Assembly (NCBI RefSeq): GCF_011806405.1
Contig: NZ_JAATOW010000010.1
Span: forward strand, 1 to 64,000
Source of the DNA: Pseudooceanicola sp. HF7
Lineage (GTDB): Bacteria > Pseudomonadota > Alphaproteobacteria > Rhodobacterales > Rhodobacteraceae
DNA: 64,000 bases
Reading direction: 5' to 3'
Shown: positions 8,740 through 16,156 of the stretch, one piece after another
Numbering within the stretch: the first letter of the stretch is position 1
Layout of the letters: each line of letters begins with the position of its first letter
The notes under the pieces: generated by a model
What the model saw: the letters and a program-made list of their open reading frames with translations, nothing else
Told to the model about the DNA's origin: nothing
The model's database searches: none
Position numbers and translations under genes: made by a program

Positions 8740-8793
8740 GACGCCCGAAAGGGGCATCGAGCCCCTCTCGGGCGTCGGGGGCAGAGCCCCCGC
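8740..8793. repeat. Long inverted repeat followed by a second G/C hairpin
   Basis: GACGCCCGA (8740-8748) pairs with TCGGGCGTC (8768-8776), and inside it AGGGGC (8750-8755) pairs with GCCCCT (8761-8766). This makes a nearly continuous 16-bp stem with a 5-base loop. A second hairpin GGGGGC/GCCCCC follows at once. No T-run follows on either strand. It may be a dispersed palindromic element of the host genome or a structured RNA. Confidence 0.5.
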
Positions 8794-8831
8794 CAGCGCT
8801 TAACCCGGGCCTAACGCCCCGTTCGCCGCGC

Positions 8832-8886
8832 ACCGACGTAATACCGACGCAGTACCGACGTGAAACAGACGTCCCACCGACAGCCA
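8832..8886 (+). repeat. Five 11-bp direct repeats
   Basis: ACCGACG recurs at exact 11-bp steps starting at 8832, 8843, 8854, 8865 (as ACAGACG) and 8876 (as ACCGACA). Repeats in helical phase are typical of arrays bound by a regulator or a replication protein. There is no gene across them. Function unknown. Confidence 0.6.
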
Positions 8887-9498
8887 TTTCAGTGGGTCAA
8901 TCGGGGCTCCAGACCGCCTCGGAACGTCCCGCTGAAACGCTCCAGGATGGACGGGATTTGAACGGATCGCGGAGCCTGCCAAGCGATGGCGCGGTCGACT
9001 TCAGCAGCACAGCTGCGTGTCAGGGGCGCGCCAAAAATCGGGTCATTTCGTGCCGCCAATCGACGCCTCGAGTCATGCCTCCCCGGCCGGTAAAGTCCCT
9101 CAATTTCATAGCGGACACTGTGCAAGGCAACCGAGGTCATCACGGCCGGTTTCGGGCTGCGCCCACGCCTTGGCAAGGTTGCGTCTACCCAGCCAAACGC
9201 CCCTCCTCGCCAAAGGGGCGGCGTTTTTGTGCCTCGTGAGTACTTCGCAGTTTCCTGCGCAGCCGAAACTCTTGTGCGCGATGCGACCACACCCGTTCTT
9301 TGAATCCCCTGGCGTGAGTGGGGAGATCGGTCGTGCATCACGATCGAGGTTCCGGGATCCGAGTAAGCGCGTCGTTCCAATAACATCGAAGGTTTTTCAG
9401 AGAACACAACACGCCGCTCCCCCCTCCATATTGCGGCGCACGGCCTCTCGCCCCCTGCCGCGCAATTTTGCTTGCGTGTTCCCAAGAGAATCTGCATG
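8887..9498. other. Non-coding stretch upstream of the kinase-like gene
   Basis: Frames are open on both strands here, but the predicted products have no recognisable features and their composition is unlike the neighbouring genes. The region holds a plus-strand terminator (9198-9228) and ends at the IclR box at 9499. Confidence 0.45.
9198..9228 (+). terminator. Intrinsic terminator with no gene upstream
   Basis: CGCCCCT (9198-9204) pairs with AGGGGCG (9214-9220), and five T follow shortly after at 9224-9228. No protein gene ends upstream on this strand, so it may end an unrecognised small RNA or insulate the downstream operon. Confidence 0.55.
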
Positions 9499-9523
9499 GT
9501 TTCATTATGCGAACAAAAGTCCG
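9499..9523 (+). promoter_or_regulatory. IclR-regulon box 1
   Basis: 25-bp site with half-sites GTTTCA (weak), CGAACA and AGTCCG in the arrangement N6-N5-N6-N2-N6 shared by all boxes in this island. It ends 21 bp before the GTG start of the kinase-like gene. The spacer TTATG lies where several boxes carry a -10-like TTAT. Confidence 0.65.
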
Positions 9524-9544
9524 ACAAAATTGGCTGAGGTCCGA

Positions 9545-10627
9545 GTGTCACGTCTGGGGCTGATCATCAACCCTGTCGCCGGCCTTGGCGGCGCGATGGG
9601 GCGCAAGGGCAGTGACGAAACCGACATCGCCCAACGCGCCACCGCCGAAGGGCGGGTTTCCCAGGCACCGCACCGCGCGGCCCGGGCGCTGGCGGCATTC
9701 CGCGCCCAAAGCGATGCCCCCGTCCTGGCCGGCCCGGTCCTGCCGGACGGCGACGCGGCACAGGCCTTCGGCCCCGGCGCGCTGACGCAAACGGCCAAGG
9801 ACACCCTGGCAACGGTCCAGGCGATGCAGGGGCAGGTGGACCTCATCCTCTTTGCTGGCGGCGACGGCACCGCCCGCGACATCTGCGCCGCCAACGAGAC
9901 GGGCATCCCGATCCTGGGCATCCCCTCCGGGGTCAAGATGCAGTCCGGGGTTTTCGCCCGCAGCCCCGAGCGCGCCGGGCGGCTGTCCGCGGCCTTCCTG
10001 GCCGATCCCCGACGGCGCACCGAGATGGTCGAGATCCTTGATCTGGACGAAGCGGCGCGGCGGGACGGACGGCTGTCGGCCCAGCTTTACACGGTGGCCC
10101 GCACAGCGCTGGACCGGCAGGGCGCGCGGCAGAACCCGAAGGCGGGCAGCACCGATCCGGTGGGTGACCTGGACGCGGCGCTGGCGGCCTACGTGGCCGA
10201 GATGGAGCCCGATACCCTTTATATTCTTGGGCCGGGCACCACGATGAAGGCGCTGAAGGACAGGCTGGGCGGCGGGTCGTTGTTGGGCGTGGACCTTGCC
10301 GAAGGCGGCCGCCTTACCGGGATCGACCTGGACGACACCGCGCTTCTGGCGCGGGTCAGGGGGCGGCGCGTGCGAGTCGTCCTGACCGTGGTCGGGGGGC
10401 AGGGTTTCCTGCTGGGCCGCGGCAACCAGCAGATCTCGTCTCAGGTTCTTCGCGCGGCGGGGCTGCCGCCCATCGACGTGATCTGCGGCGCAGAGAAACT
10501 GGCGGGGCTGACCCCGCAGGAACTGACAATCGACACGGGCGATCCGACGCTGGACGGCACGCTTGCGGGATACTGGCCGGTCATTACCGGCGCGGGCCGC
10601 AAGCAGGTCGTGCGCGTCGTAGCCTGA
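9545..10627 (+). CDS. ATP-NAD kinase-like protein (COG3199 type)
   Basis: Member of the NAD-kinase/AcoX-like family of 360 residues. It opens with GLIINPVAGLGG and carries the nucleotide-binding motif AGGDGTARD (about residues 99-107), both typical of COG3199 proteins, whose reaction is not well established. I start at the GTG at 9545, preceded by TGAGG; the longer upstream frame encodes nothing family-like. It is followed 20 bp later by the GcvPA-like gene and shares its promoter and IclR box. Close linkage suggests it makes or repairs a cofactor, or phosphorylates a metabolite, for the GcvP-like enzyme; that is inference. Confidence 0.8.
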   Translation: MSRLGLIINPVAGLGGAMGRKGSDETDIAQRATAEGRVSQAPHRAARALAAFRAQSDAPVLAGPVLPDGDAAQAFGPGALTQTAKDTLATVQAMQGQVDLILFAGGDGTARDICAANETGIPILGIPSGVKMQSGVFARSPERAGRLSAAFLADPRRRTEMVEILDLDEAARRDGRLSAQLYTVARTALDRQGARQNPKAGSTDPVGDLDAALAAYVAEMEPDTLYILGPGTTMKALKDRLGGGSLLGVDLAEGGRLTGIDLDDTALLARVRGRRVRVVLTVVGGQGFLLGRGNQQISSQVLRAAGLPPIDVICGAEKLAGLTPQELTIDTGDPTLDGTLAGYWPVITGAGRKQVVRVVA

Positions 10628-10647
10628 AACAAGGACAGGAGAGGGTG

Positions 10648-12027
10648 ATGAAACCGCATCCATGGATGGCGAATTCCGGCGGCACGGCCAAGCAAGAGAT
10701 GCTGGCCGCGCTTGGGGCAAGCTCGGTCGAGGCGCTCTTCGCGCAGATCCCCGAGGATCACTACATGAAGGGGCCGCTGGACCTGCCGCCGCAATTGTCC
10801 TCCGAGGTCGCGCTGGCGCGGCACCTCGACGACATGATGGGCCGCAACACGGTGTTTCCGGCGGGATCGTGTTTCCGCGGGGCCGGGGCCTGGCCGCATT
10901 ACGTACCCGCCATCTGCGATGAGGTCGTGGGCCGCTACGAGTGGCAGACCTCTGTCTTCGGCGCGCCGACCTCGGATCATGGCCGTAACCAGGCCTGGTT
11001 CGAATTCACCAGCCAGATCGGAGCGCTGGTGGAAATGGATTTCGTCGGACTGCCGGTCTATTCCTGGGGCTGCGCGGTGGGACATGCGGTGCGCATGGCA
11101 TCGCGCATCACCGGGCGCCGCAAGGTGGTCGTGCCGCAGGTCATGGATCCGGAGCGCCGCATGGTGCTTGAGACCTATTGCGAACCCACAGAGATGGCCC
11201 GCCATATCGAGATCGTGACCGTCGCACTCGGCCCGGACGGGTGCGTCGACCGTGACGACCTGCGGGCCAAGATCGAGGGCGCGGCGGCGCTCTATATCGA
11301 AACCCCCGGCTACCTGGGCGTGATCGACGCCGATCCGGGCGAACTCTGCGACATCGCGCGGGCCGCCGGTGCCGAGGCGATCGTGGGTGTCGATCCGCTG
11401 TCCCTGGGATTGCTCGAAGCGCCAGGCGCCTATGGTGCGACCATCGCCGTTGGTCCGACCCAGCCTCTGGGCGTGCACATGTACGCGGGCGGCGGCGTCG
11501 GCGGTTTCATCGCCTCGCCCGACGAGGAACGCTATGCGCGGGAATACAACACACTGAACGTCTCGATCTCTCAGACGCGGGAAGCGGGCGAATTCGGCTT
11601 TGGCCTCGCCCTGTTCCACCAGTCATCCTACGGGATGCGCGACGAGGGCAAGGATTGGACCGGGAACTCGGTCTACCTCTGGGCGTTGGCGAACGCGGCC
11701 TACATGTCGGCCATGGGCCCCGAGGGCTTTGCCGAGGTCGGTCGGCTGATCATGGCCCGCGCCCGCGCCGCCGCCGAGGCGCTGAATGCGCTGGAGGGCG
11801 TTTCGGTCGACCTGACGCAGCCGGTCTTCAAGGAATTCGTTGCCCGCTTCGACAAGGCGGTGCCCCAAGTCAATGCAAGCCTGCGCGCCGCCGGGATCCT
11901 GGGCGGCAAGGACCTGACCGGAGAGCCCGGGATCGAGGGGAACGCGGCGCTCTTCTGCGTGACCGAAGTGCATACCCAAACTGATATCGACCGCCTGGTC
12001 CAAGCCGTGAAGGAGGCCATCGCATGA
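10648..12027 (+). CDS. GcvPA-like protein, divergent paralogue of glycine decarboxylase subunit 1
   Basis: The 459-residue product aligns along its length with the N-terminal half of glycine decarboxylase P-protein: IPEDHYMKGPLDLPP near the start, then RGAGAWPHYVP matching the GAG-HY-P motif. However, the strongly conserved TPYQPE-SQG block of true GcvP is replaced by FGAPTSDHGRNQ, and the following ASL-DGATA region by LPVYSWGCAVGHA. The start is the ATG at 10648, six bases after AGGAG; a GTG directly before it is too close. The stop overlaps the next start (ATGA). It presumably forms a heterodimer with the GcvPB-like protein. I doubt that it decarboxylates glycine in the standard cleavage system. 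Confidence 0.78.
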   Translation: MKPHPWMANSGGTAKQEMLAALGASSVEALFAQIPEDHYMKGPLDLPPQLSSEVALARHLDDMMGRNTVFPAGSCFRGAGAWPHYVPAICDEVVGRYEWQTSVFGAPTSDHGRNQAWFEFTSQIGALVEMDFVGLPVYSWGCAVGHAVRMASRITGRRKVVVPQVMDPERRMVLETYCEPTEMARHIEIVTVALGPDGCVDRDDLRAKIEGAAALYIETPGYLGVIDADPGELCDIARAAGAEAIVGVDPLSLGLLEAPGAYGATIAVGPTQPLGVHMYAGGGVGGFIASPDEERYAREYNTLNVSISQTREAGEFGFGLALFHQSSYGMRDEGKDWTGNSVYLWALANAAYMSAMGPEGFAEVGRLIMARARAAAEALNALEGVSVDLTQPVFKEFVARFDKAVPQVNASLRAAGILGGKDLTGEPGIEGNAALFCVTEVHTQTDIDRLVQAVKEAIA

Positions 12028-13568
12028 CCGCCCCAATCAAGGATTTCGCCAAGAGATCAAACGGATATCGTGCTGCCAAATGGTCCGAGCCTGTGGTGAT
12101 GCAGATGACGGGCACCGGCCGCCGTGGCGTGGTCTTCGAAGACGCGCCCGCGCCTGCGCTGCCAGGGAAATCCGCGCGCAAGGCCGCTCCGGCCTTGCCG
12201 GAGGTTACCGAGCATGATGCCCTGCGCCACTACCTGCACCTCAGCCAGATGACGCTTGGCATGATGGGGATATCGCTCTTCGGCACCTGCACGATGAAAT
12301 ACAACCCGCGCATCGGTGAGCGCGCCAGCCTGGATCACCTGCGGGGGCTGCATCCCCTGCAAGAGGCCGAGACGCTTCAGGGCGTGCTGGAGATGTATGA
12401 CAATTTCAGCGACTTCCTCTGCGAAGTCAGCGGCATGGACCAGTTCGTCTTCCAGGCGGGCGGCGGGGCGGATGCCGCTTATACCCATGCCTGCGTGACG
12501 CGGGCCTACCACGCCAGCCGGGGCGAGTTGCAGCAGCGCGACCAGATCATCACCACGATCCAGACCCATCCCTGCTCGCCCGCCACCGCGAACACCGCCG
12601 GCTTCGAGGTGATTACCCTGTCGCTCGAGGAAAACGGCTATCCCTCGATCGAGCAGCTGAAGTCCGTCGTGGGGCCGCGTACGGCGGCGCTGATGGTGAA
12701 CAACCCGGACGACATGGGCATCTACAATCCGGACATCAAGGAATGGGTGCGCATCGTGCACGAGGCCGGGGGCCTGTGCTTCTATGACCATGCGAATTTC
12801 AACGGCGTGATGACCCGTCTGCGCGCGCGCGAACTCGGTTTCGATGCCTGCATGTACATGCTGCACAAGACCTTCGGTGCGCCGAAGGGCGGGGGCGGCC
12901 CGGCTGTAGGCGCCTATGGCTGCGCCGAACACCTGGTGCCCTTCCTGCCGGGGCCGGTCGTGGTAAAGGACGGGGGCAGCTACCGCCTGGACGCGGATCG
13001 CCCCCAAAGTATCGGCCGCGTGCGCGAATTCTGGGGCAACGCGCCTCAGGTTCTCAAGGCCTATGCCTGGGCGCGCGCCATGGGCGCGGAGGGGCTGCGT
13101 GAGGCCGCGGATATCTCCGTCCTGTCCAACAATTACATGGACTGGCGGCTTGCCCAGGTGAGGGGCGTCAGCCGCTCCAATCCGGGCATAGACGCGCCCC
13201 GGATGGAGATGACACGCCATTCCGTCGAACAGGTGACGGAGGAGACTGGCTGTTCCATCTTCGACATCTCGATGCGGATGACGGACTTCGGCATCGATGC
13301 GCTTTGGCTCAGCCACGAACCCTTCCTGGTGCCCGAGCCGTTCACGCCAGAGGCGGGCGAGCTTTGGTCGAAGGAGGATATCGACTACTGGATCGACGTT
13401 CTGGAGCACGTGATCGGCGAAGCCTATGCAGATCCGGAGATCGTCAAGACCGCGCCGCACAATGCCGCCATCCACCAGCTGACCAGCGCGCTGGATGAAC
13501 CCGATGTCTGGGCGACCACCTGGCGCGCCTATGAGCGCAAGCATCGCAAGCAGATGGCAGCCGAATAG
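12024..13568 (+). CDS. GcvPB-like PLP enzyme, divergent paralogue of glycine decarboxylase subunit 2
   Basis: PLP-dependent fold-type I protein of 514 residues. The cofactor lysine is visible at residue 282 in HKTFGAPKGGGGP, as in GcvPB, and GTCTMKYNP matches the GSCTMKLN motif. Other hallmarks differ: HGTNPASA is replaced by HPCSPATA, TYPSTHGVYE by NNPDDMGIYN, and the C-terminal EPTESE by PEPFTPEAG. No lipoyl carrier (gcvH) or aminomethyltransferase (gcvT) is in the window. The likely role is a PLP decarboxylation or C-C cleavage on a substrate other than glycine, together with the GcvPA-like subunit. Confidence 0.78.
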   Translation: MTAPIKDFAKRSNGYRAAKWSEPVVMQMTGTGRRGVVFEDAPAPALPGKSARKAAPALPEVTEHDALRHYLHLSQMTLGMMGISLFGTCTMKYNPRIGERASLDHLRGLHPLQEAETLQGVLEMYDNFSDFLCEVSGMDQFVFQAGGGADAAYTHACVTRAYHASRGELQQRDQIITTIQTHPCSPATANTAGFEVITLSLEENGYPSIEQLKSVVGPRTAALMVNNPDDMGIYNPDIKEWVRIVHEAGGLCFYDHANFNGVMTRLRARELGFDACMYMLHKTFGAPKGGGGPAVGAYGCAEHLVPFLPGPVVVKDGGSYRLDADRPQSIGRVREFWGNAPQVLKAYAWARAMGAEGLREAADISVLSNNYMDWRLAQVRGVSRSNPGIDAPRMEMTRHSVEQVTEETGCSIFDISMRMTDFGIDALWLSHEPFLVPEPFTPEAGELWSKEDIDYWIDVLEHVIGEAYADPEIVKTAPHNAAIHQLTSALDEPDVWATTWRAYERKHRKQMAAE

Positions 13569-13572
13569 GCCA

Positions 13573-13606
13573 AAAGAAACCGGCGCGCGGATGGACCGCG
13601 CGCCGG
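13573..13606 (-). terminator. Hairpin between convergent operons
   Basis: CCGGCGCGCGG (13580-13590), loop ATGGA, CCGCGCGCCGG (13596-13606): a perfect 11-bp stem. On the minus strand it is followed by TTTCTTTT, a good terminator for the operon ending at 13665. It may also end gcvPB-like transcripts. Confidence 0.75.
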
Positions 13607-13664
13607 GTGATACTGCCTGAAACCTGCGGGCACCGTGATCAGGCCAGCAGGGCCACACCGCCCT

Positions 13665-14375
13665 TCAGATGAAGGTTTCGAGCCGGGTATTGACCACAAG
13701 TTCGGGAAGGCTGGCCTGGTTCGGCAAGGCCAGCACCATCGCCACGATCTCGGCCACATCCGCCGGTTGCAGGCGCTTGTCCTTGGGCGTGACGCCGGGC
13801 ACGTCTGCGATCATGTCGGTGTCGATCGCGCCGGGGCAGATCGCGGTGCCGCGCAGACCCTCGTCCCAGCCCTGGAAGCGCACCGCCTGGGTCATCGCCA
13901 GAAGCGCGCCCTTTGTCATCACGTAGCCCAGAGAGGCAGAGGGATCGCGATAGCGCTTCGCATCGGTTGAGGCGATGGAGACGACGCGCCCTTGGCCGGA
14001 AGCCTTGAGGTGGGGCAGGGCGGCGCGGATCAGCAGGAACGGTGCCTTGGTGTTGACCGTCCACAGGTCATCCAGGTCAGGCTCTGTCCCGCGGGAGAAA
14101 TCCACCATCTTGAGGATGCCGGCATTGTTGATCAGGGCGTCGGGGGCGCCCATCTCGGCCACGGTGGTATCGACCCAGGCCTGGGCCGTTGCGGGCTCGT
14201 GCGCATCGAAGCGAAAGCCGCGCAGCTGTGCGGGATCGGCATCCGGAAAGGCCTGGGCCAGCCGCTCGGGTTGGCGCAGGCCGACGGACACGCGATGTCC
14301 GTCGGCAAGGCAGCGGGCGGTGATGGCGGCGCCAAGGCCCCGCGCACCGCCCGAGATCATGACAAGGCGCGTCAT
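13665..14375 (-). CDS. SDR-family oxidoreductase
   Basis: Short-chain dehydrogenase of 236 residues with the NAD(P) motif GGARGLGAA, the structural NNAG motif and the catalytic YVMTK, so probably active. It is last in the operon starting with the binding-protein gene at 21859, and its start overlaps the stop of the preceding SDR by one base. The final residues are not of the usual DGG type. Substrate unknown; an alcohol or oxo acid from the aminotransferase/aldolase steps is likely. Confidence 0.85.
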   Translation of the reverse strand: MTRLVMISGGARGLGAAITARCLADGHRVSVGLRQPERLAQAFPDADPAQLRGFRFDAHEPATAQAWVDTTVAEMGAPDALINNAGILKMVDFSRGTEPDLDDLWTVNTKAPFLLIRAALPHLKASGQGRVVSIASTDAKRYRDPSASLGYVMTKGALLAMTQAVRFQGWDEGLRGTAICPGAIDTDMIADVPGVTPKDKRLQPADVAEIVAMVLALPNQASLPELVVNTRLETFI

Positions 14376-15157
14376 CAGAACAGGCCCTGGTAGACGCCGC
14401 CATCGTTGATGATGTTCTGGCCTACGATGAACCCGGCCTGGTCCGAGCACAGGAAGGTGACAAGATCACCGCATTCCTTGGGATCGGCGAAGCGTCGGGC
14501 CGGTACGCTCTGGATCCGGTTCTCTACGATGGCCTCGTAGGTGGTGTTGCCGCGCCGCGCGTGGTTGTGCAGGTTGGTGTGCAGCGCGTCCGTGTCGAAG
14601 AAGCCCGGGCAGACGGTGTTGATCGTCACGTTGTCGCGCACGGTTTCCTTGACCAGCGAGGCGATCGCCCCGGACAGCGCCAGCCGCGCCGAATGCGAAT
14701 GCGCGAAATGCGGCTGCGGGAACTTGATGAAACTGACCGAGATATTGACGATCCGCCCGAACTTGCGCTCGCGCATGCCCGGAAGCACGCCGGTGATCAT
14801 TTCGAGCGAAGAGAAGAAATGCGCGTTGAACCATTCGTCCCAGTCGGCGCGGGTCCACTCCTCGTATTCGCCGGGGATCTGGCGCACGCCGGGATTGGTC
14901 ACGAGGATATCTGCCCCCTCTCCCTTTGCCAGGATCTCTGCGCGGCCCTCTGCACTGCTGAAGTCGGCGGCCACGGTGGTGACCTTCACCCCGTGTTTGT
15001 CGCGGATCTCATCGGCCGTGGCCTCGAGCGCCTCGGCGCTGCGGGCGTTCATCACCAGATCGACGCCCTCTGCGGCCAGGGAAAACGCGCAGGCCCGTCC
15101 CAGGCCCTTGCTTGCGGCCGAGACGATGGCACGGCGACCCTTGAGTCCCATATCCAT
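14375..15157 (-). CDS. SDR-family protein lacking the usual catalytic Tyr-x3-Lys
   Basis: Rossmann-fold SDR of 260 residues with SAASKGLGRA at the cofactor site, VTNPG where most SDRs have NNAG, and a C-terminal NDGGVYQG. The segment where YxxxK is expected reads AHSHSARLAL, with no tyrosine or lysine in the right places. SDR subfamilies with SNGARAGL-like sequence at this position exist. The start at 15157 lies after AAAGGAATTCCC. It could be a non-redox SDR, a binding protein, or an enzyme with a different mechanism. Confidence 0.8.
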   Translation of the reverse strand: MDMGLKGRRAIVSAASKGLGRACAFSLAAEGVDLVMNARSAEALEATADEIRDKHGVKVTTVAADFSSAEGRAEILAKGEGADILVTNPGVRQIPGEYEEWTRADWDEWFNAHFFSSLEMITGVLPGMRERKFGRIVNISVSFIKFPQPHFAHSHSARLALSGAIASLVKETVRDNVTINTVCPGFFDTDALHTNLHNHARRGNTTYEAIVENRIQSVPARRFADPKECGDLVTFLCSDQAGFIVGQNIINDGGVYQGLF

Positions 15158-15221
15158 GGGGAATTCCTTTCTGTGGTCGTTGCTGTTCGGGCGGCCAGGA
15201 GCCGCCCTTTCTCTGTCGCGA

Positions 15222-16139
15222 TCAGGCGCAGTTCTGGCCTGTTGCGAGGATGCGGTCCAGCCCGGCATGCAGTTCGGCCAGGGCTTTGCCTTCCGTCGGT
15301 TGCAGCGGGGCACGCGGCAGGCCACCGCCCGGCAGGCCAAGATAATCCATCGCGGCCTTGGTCGCAGGGTAAAGCGTGCGCCCCCCGCTGACAAAGAGGT
15401 CGGTCAGGTCGCGGGCCCGTGCCTGAACCTGCCAGGCGGCCTCGGTATCGCCGCGCTGCACCATGGACCAGATGTCCAGAAGATCTGTCCAGATGTTGGG
15501 GAAGCAATCCACCAGCCCGTCGCAACCGGCCAGCATGGCCGGCACGCCGATAGTCGAGGATGGGCCGCAGAAGACGCGGATGCGGTCCCGGGTCAGGGTC
15601 AGCGTGCGGTGGAAGTTCAGCCAGTCGCCCGAGCTTTCCTTGATCGCCACGACATTCTCGAGATCAGCAAGTTCATCCACGATCTCTGGCGTCAGGGCGT
15701 TCCCCGCATTGCCCGGGATGTTGTAAAGCACCACCGGCAGCGGAGCGGCATCGCTGATCGCGCGGAAATGCGCGACGATCTCGGCGCGGGACAGGTGCAC
15801 GAAGTAGGGCGGCAGGACCAGCACGCCGTCGGCGCCTGCCTCTGCGGCGTCTTCCATGCCGGAAATCACGTCGCGCGGTGTGATCCCGGCGGCGCCCACG
15901 ATGGCGGTGCCTTCAGTGCCTGCGGCCTGTCGCGTGGTGGCATAGATGGCGCGCCGCTCGTCTGGACGCAGGGCCCAGAATTCGCCGGTGCAGCCTGCTG
16001 CCAGGACGCCGGTGGCGCCGGCAGAGATCAACCGCTGGATGTTGGCGGCCAGGCCCTCATGGTCAACCTCGTCCTTCGCGGTGAAAGGCGTGGTGATCGC
16101 GGGCATGGGGCCGGACCAGGTGATCGTATTTCTGTCCAA
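15222..16139 (-). CDS. Dihydrodipicolinate-synthase/N-acetylneuraminate-lyase family protein (1)
   Basis: Class I aldolase-type TIM barrel of 305 residues. The Schiff-base lysine is at 167 (AIKESS), the catalytic tyrosine at 139 (LYNIPG), and the carboxylate-binding motif GCTGE at 49-53. These residues define enzymes that add to or cleave pyruvate-like keto acids or deaminate cyclic imino acids. It lies between the aminotransferase and SDR genes in an IclR-box operon, so a catabolic lyase or dehydratase role is more likely than lysine biosynthesis. Confidence 0.85.
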   Translation of the reverse strand: MDRNTITWSGPMPAITTPFTAKDEVDHEGLAANIQRLISAGATGVLAAGCTGEFWALRPDERRAIYATTRQAAGTEGTAIVGAAGITPRDVISGMEDAAEAGADGVLVLPPYFVHLSRAEIVAHFRAISDAAPLPVVLYNIPGNAGNALTPEIVDELADLENVVAIKESSGDWLNFHRTLTLTRDRIRVFCGPSSTIGVPAMLAGCDGLVDCFPNIWTDLLDIWSMVQRGDTEAAWQVQARARDLTDLFVSGGRTLYPATKAAMDYLGLPGGGLPRAPLQPTEGKALAELHAGLDRILATGQNCA

Positions 16140-16156
16140 TGTATTATCCTCGTAAC

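Noticed and set aside
8930-8975. tRNA-like T-loop sequence (GTTCAAATCCC on the minus strand)
   Set aside because: The flanking bases do not form a T stem, and no anticodon or acceptor stem could be built.
8889-9551. Minus-strand open frame of about 220 codons
   Set aside because: It has no recognisable domain, runs through the terminator and IclR box 1, and its composition is not protein-like. Treated as a chance open frame.
10648-13568. Calling the pair gcvPA and gcvPB as glycine cleavage enzymes
   Set aside because: Conserved glycine decarboxylase motifs are replaced and gcvT and gcvH are absent, so the standard symbols would mislead.
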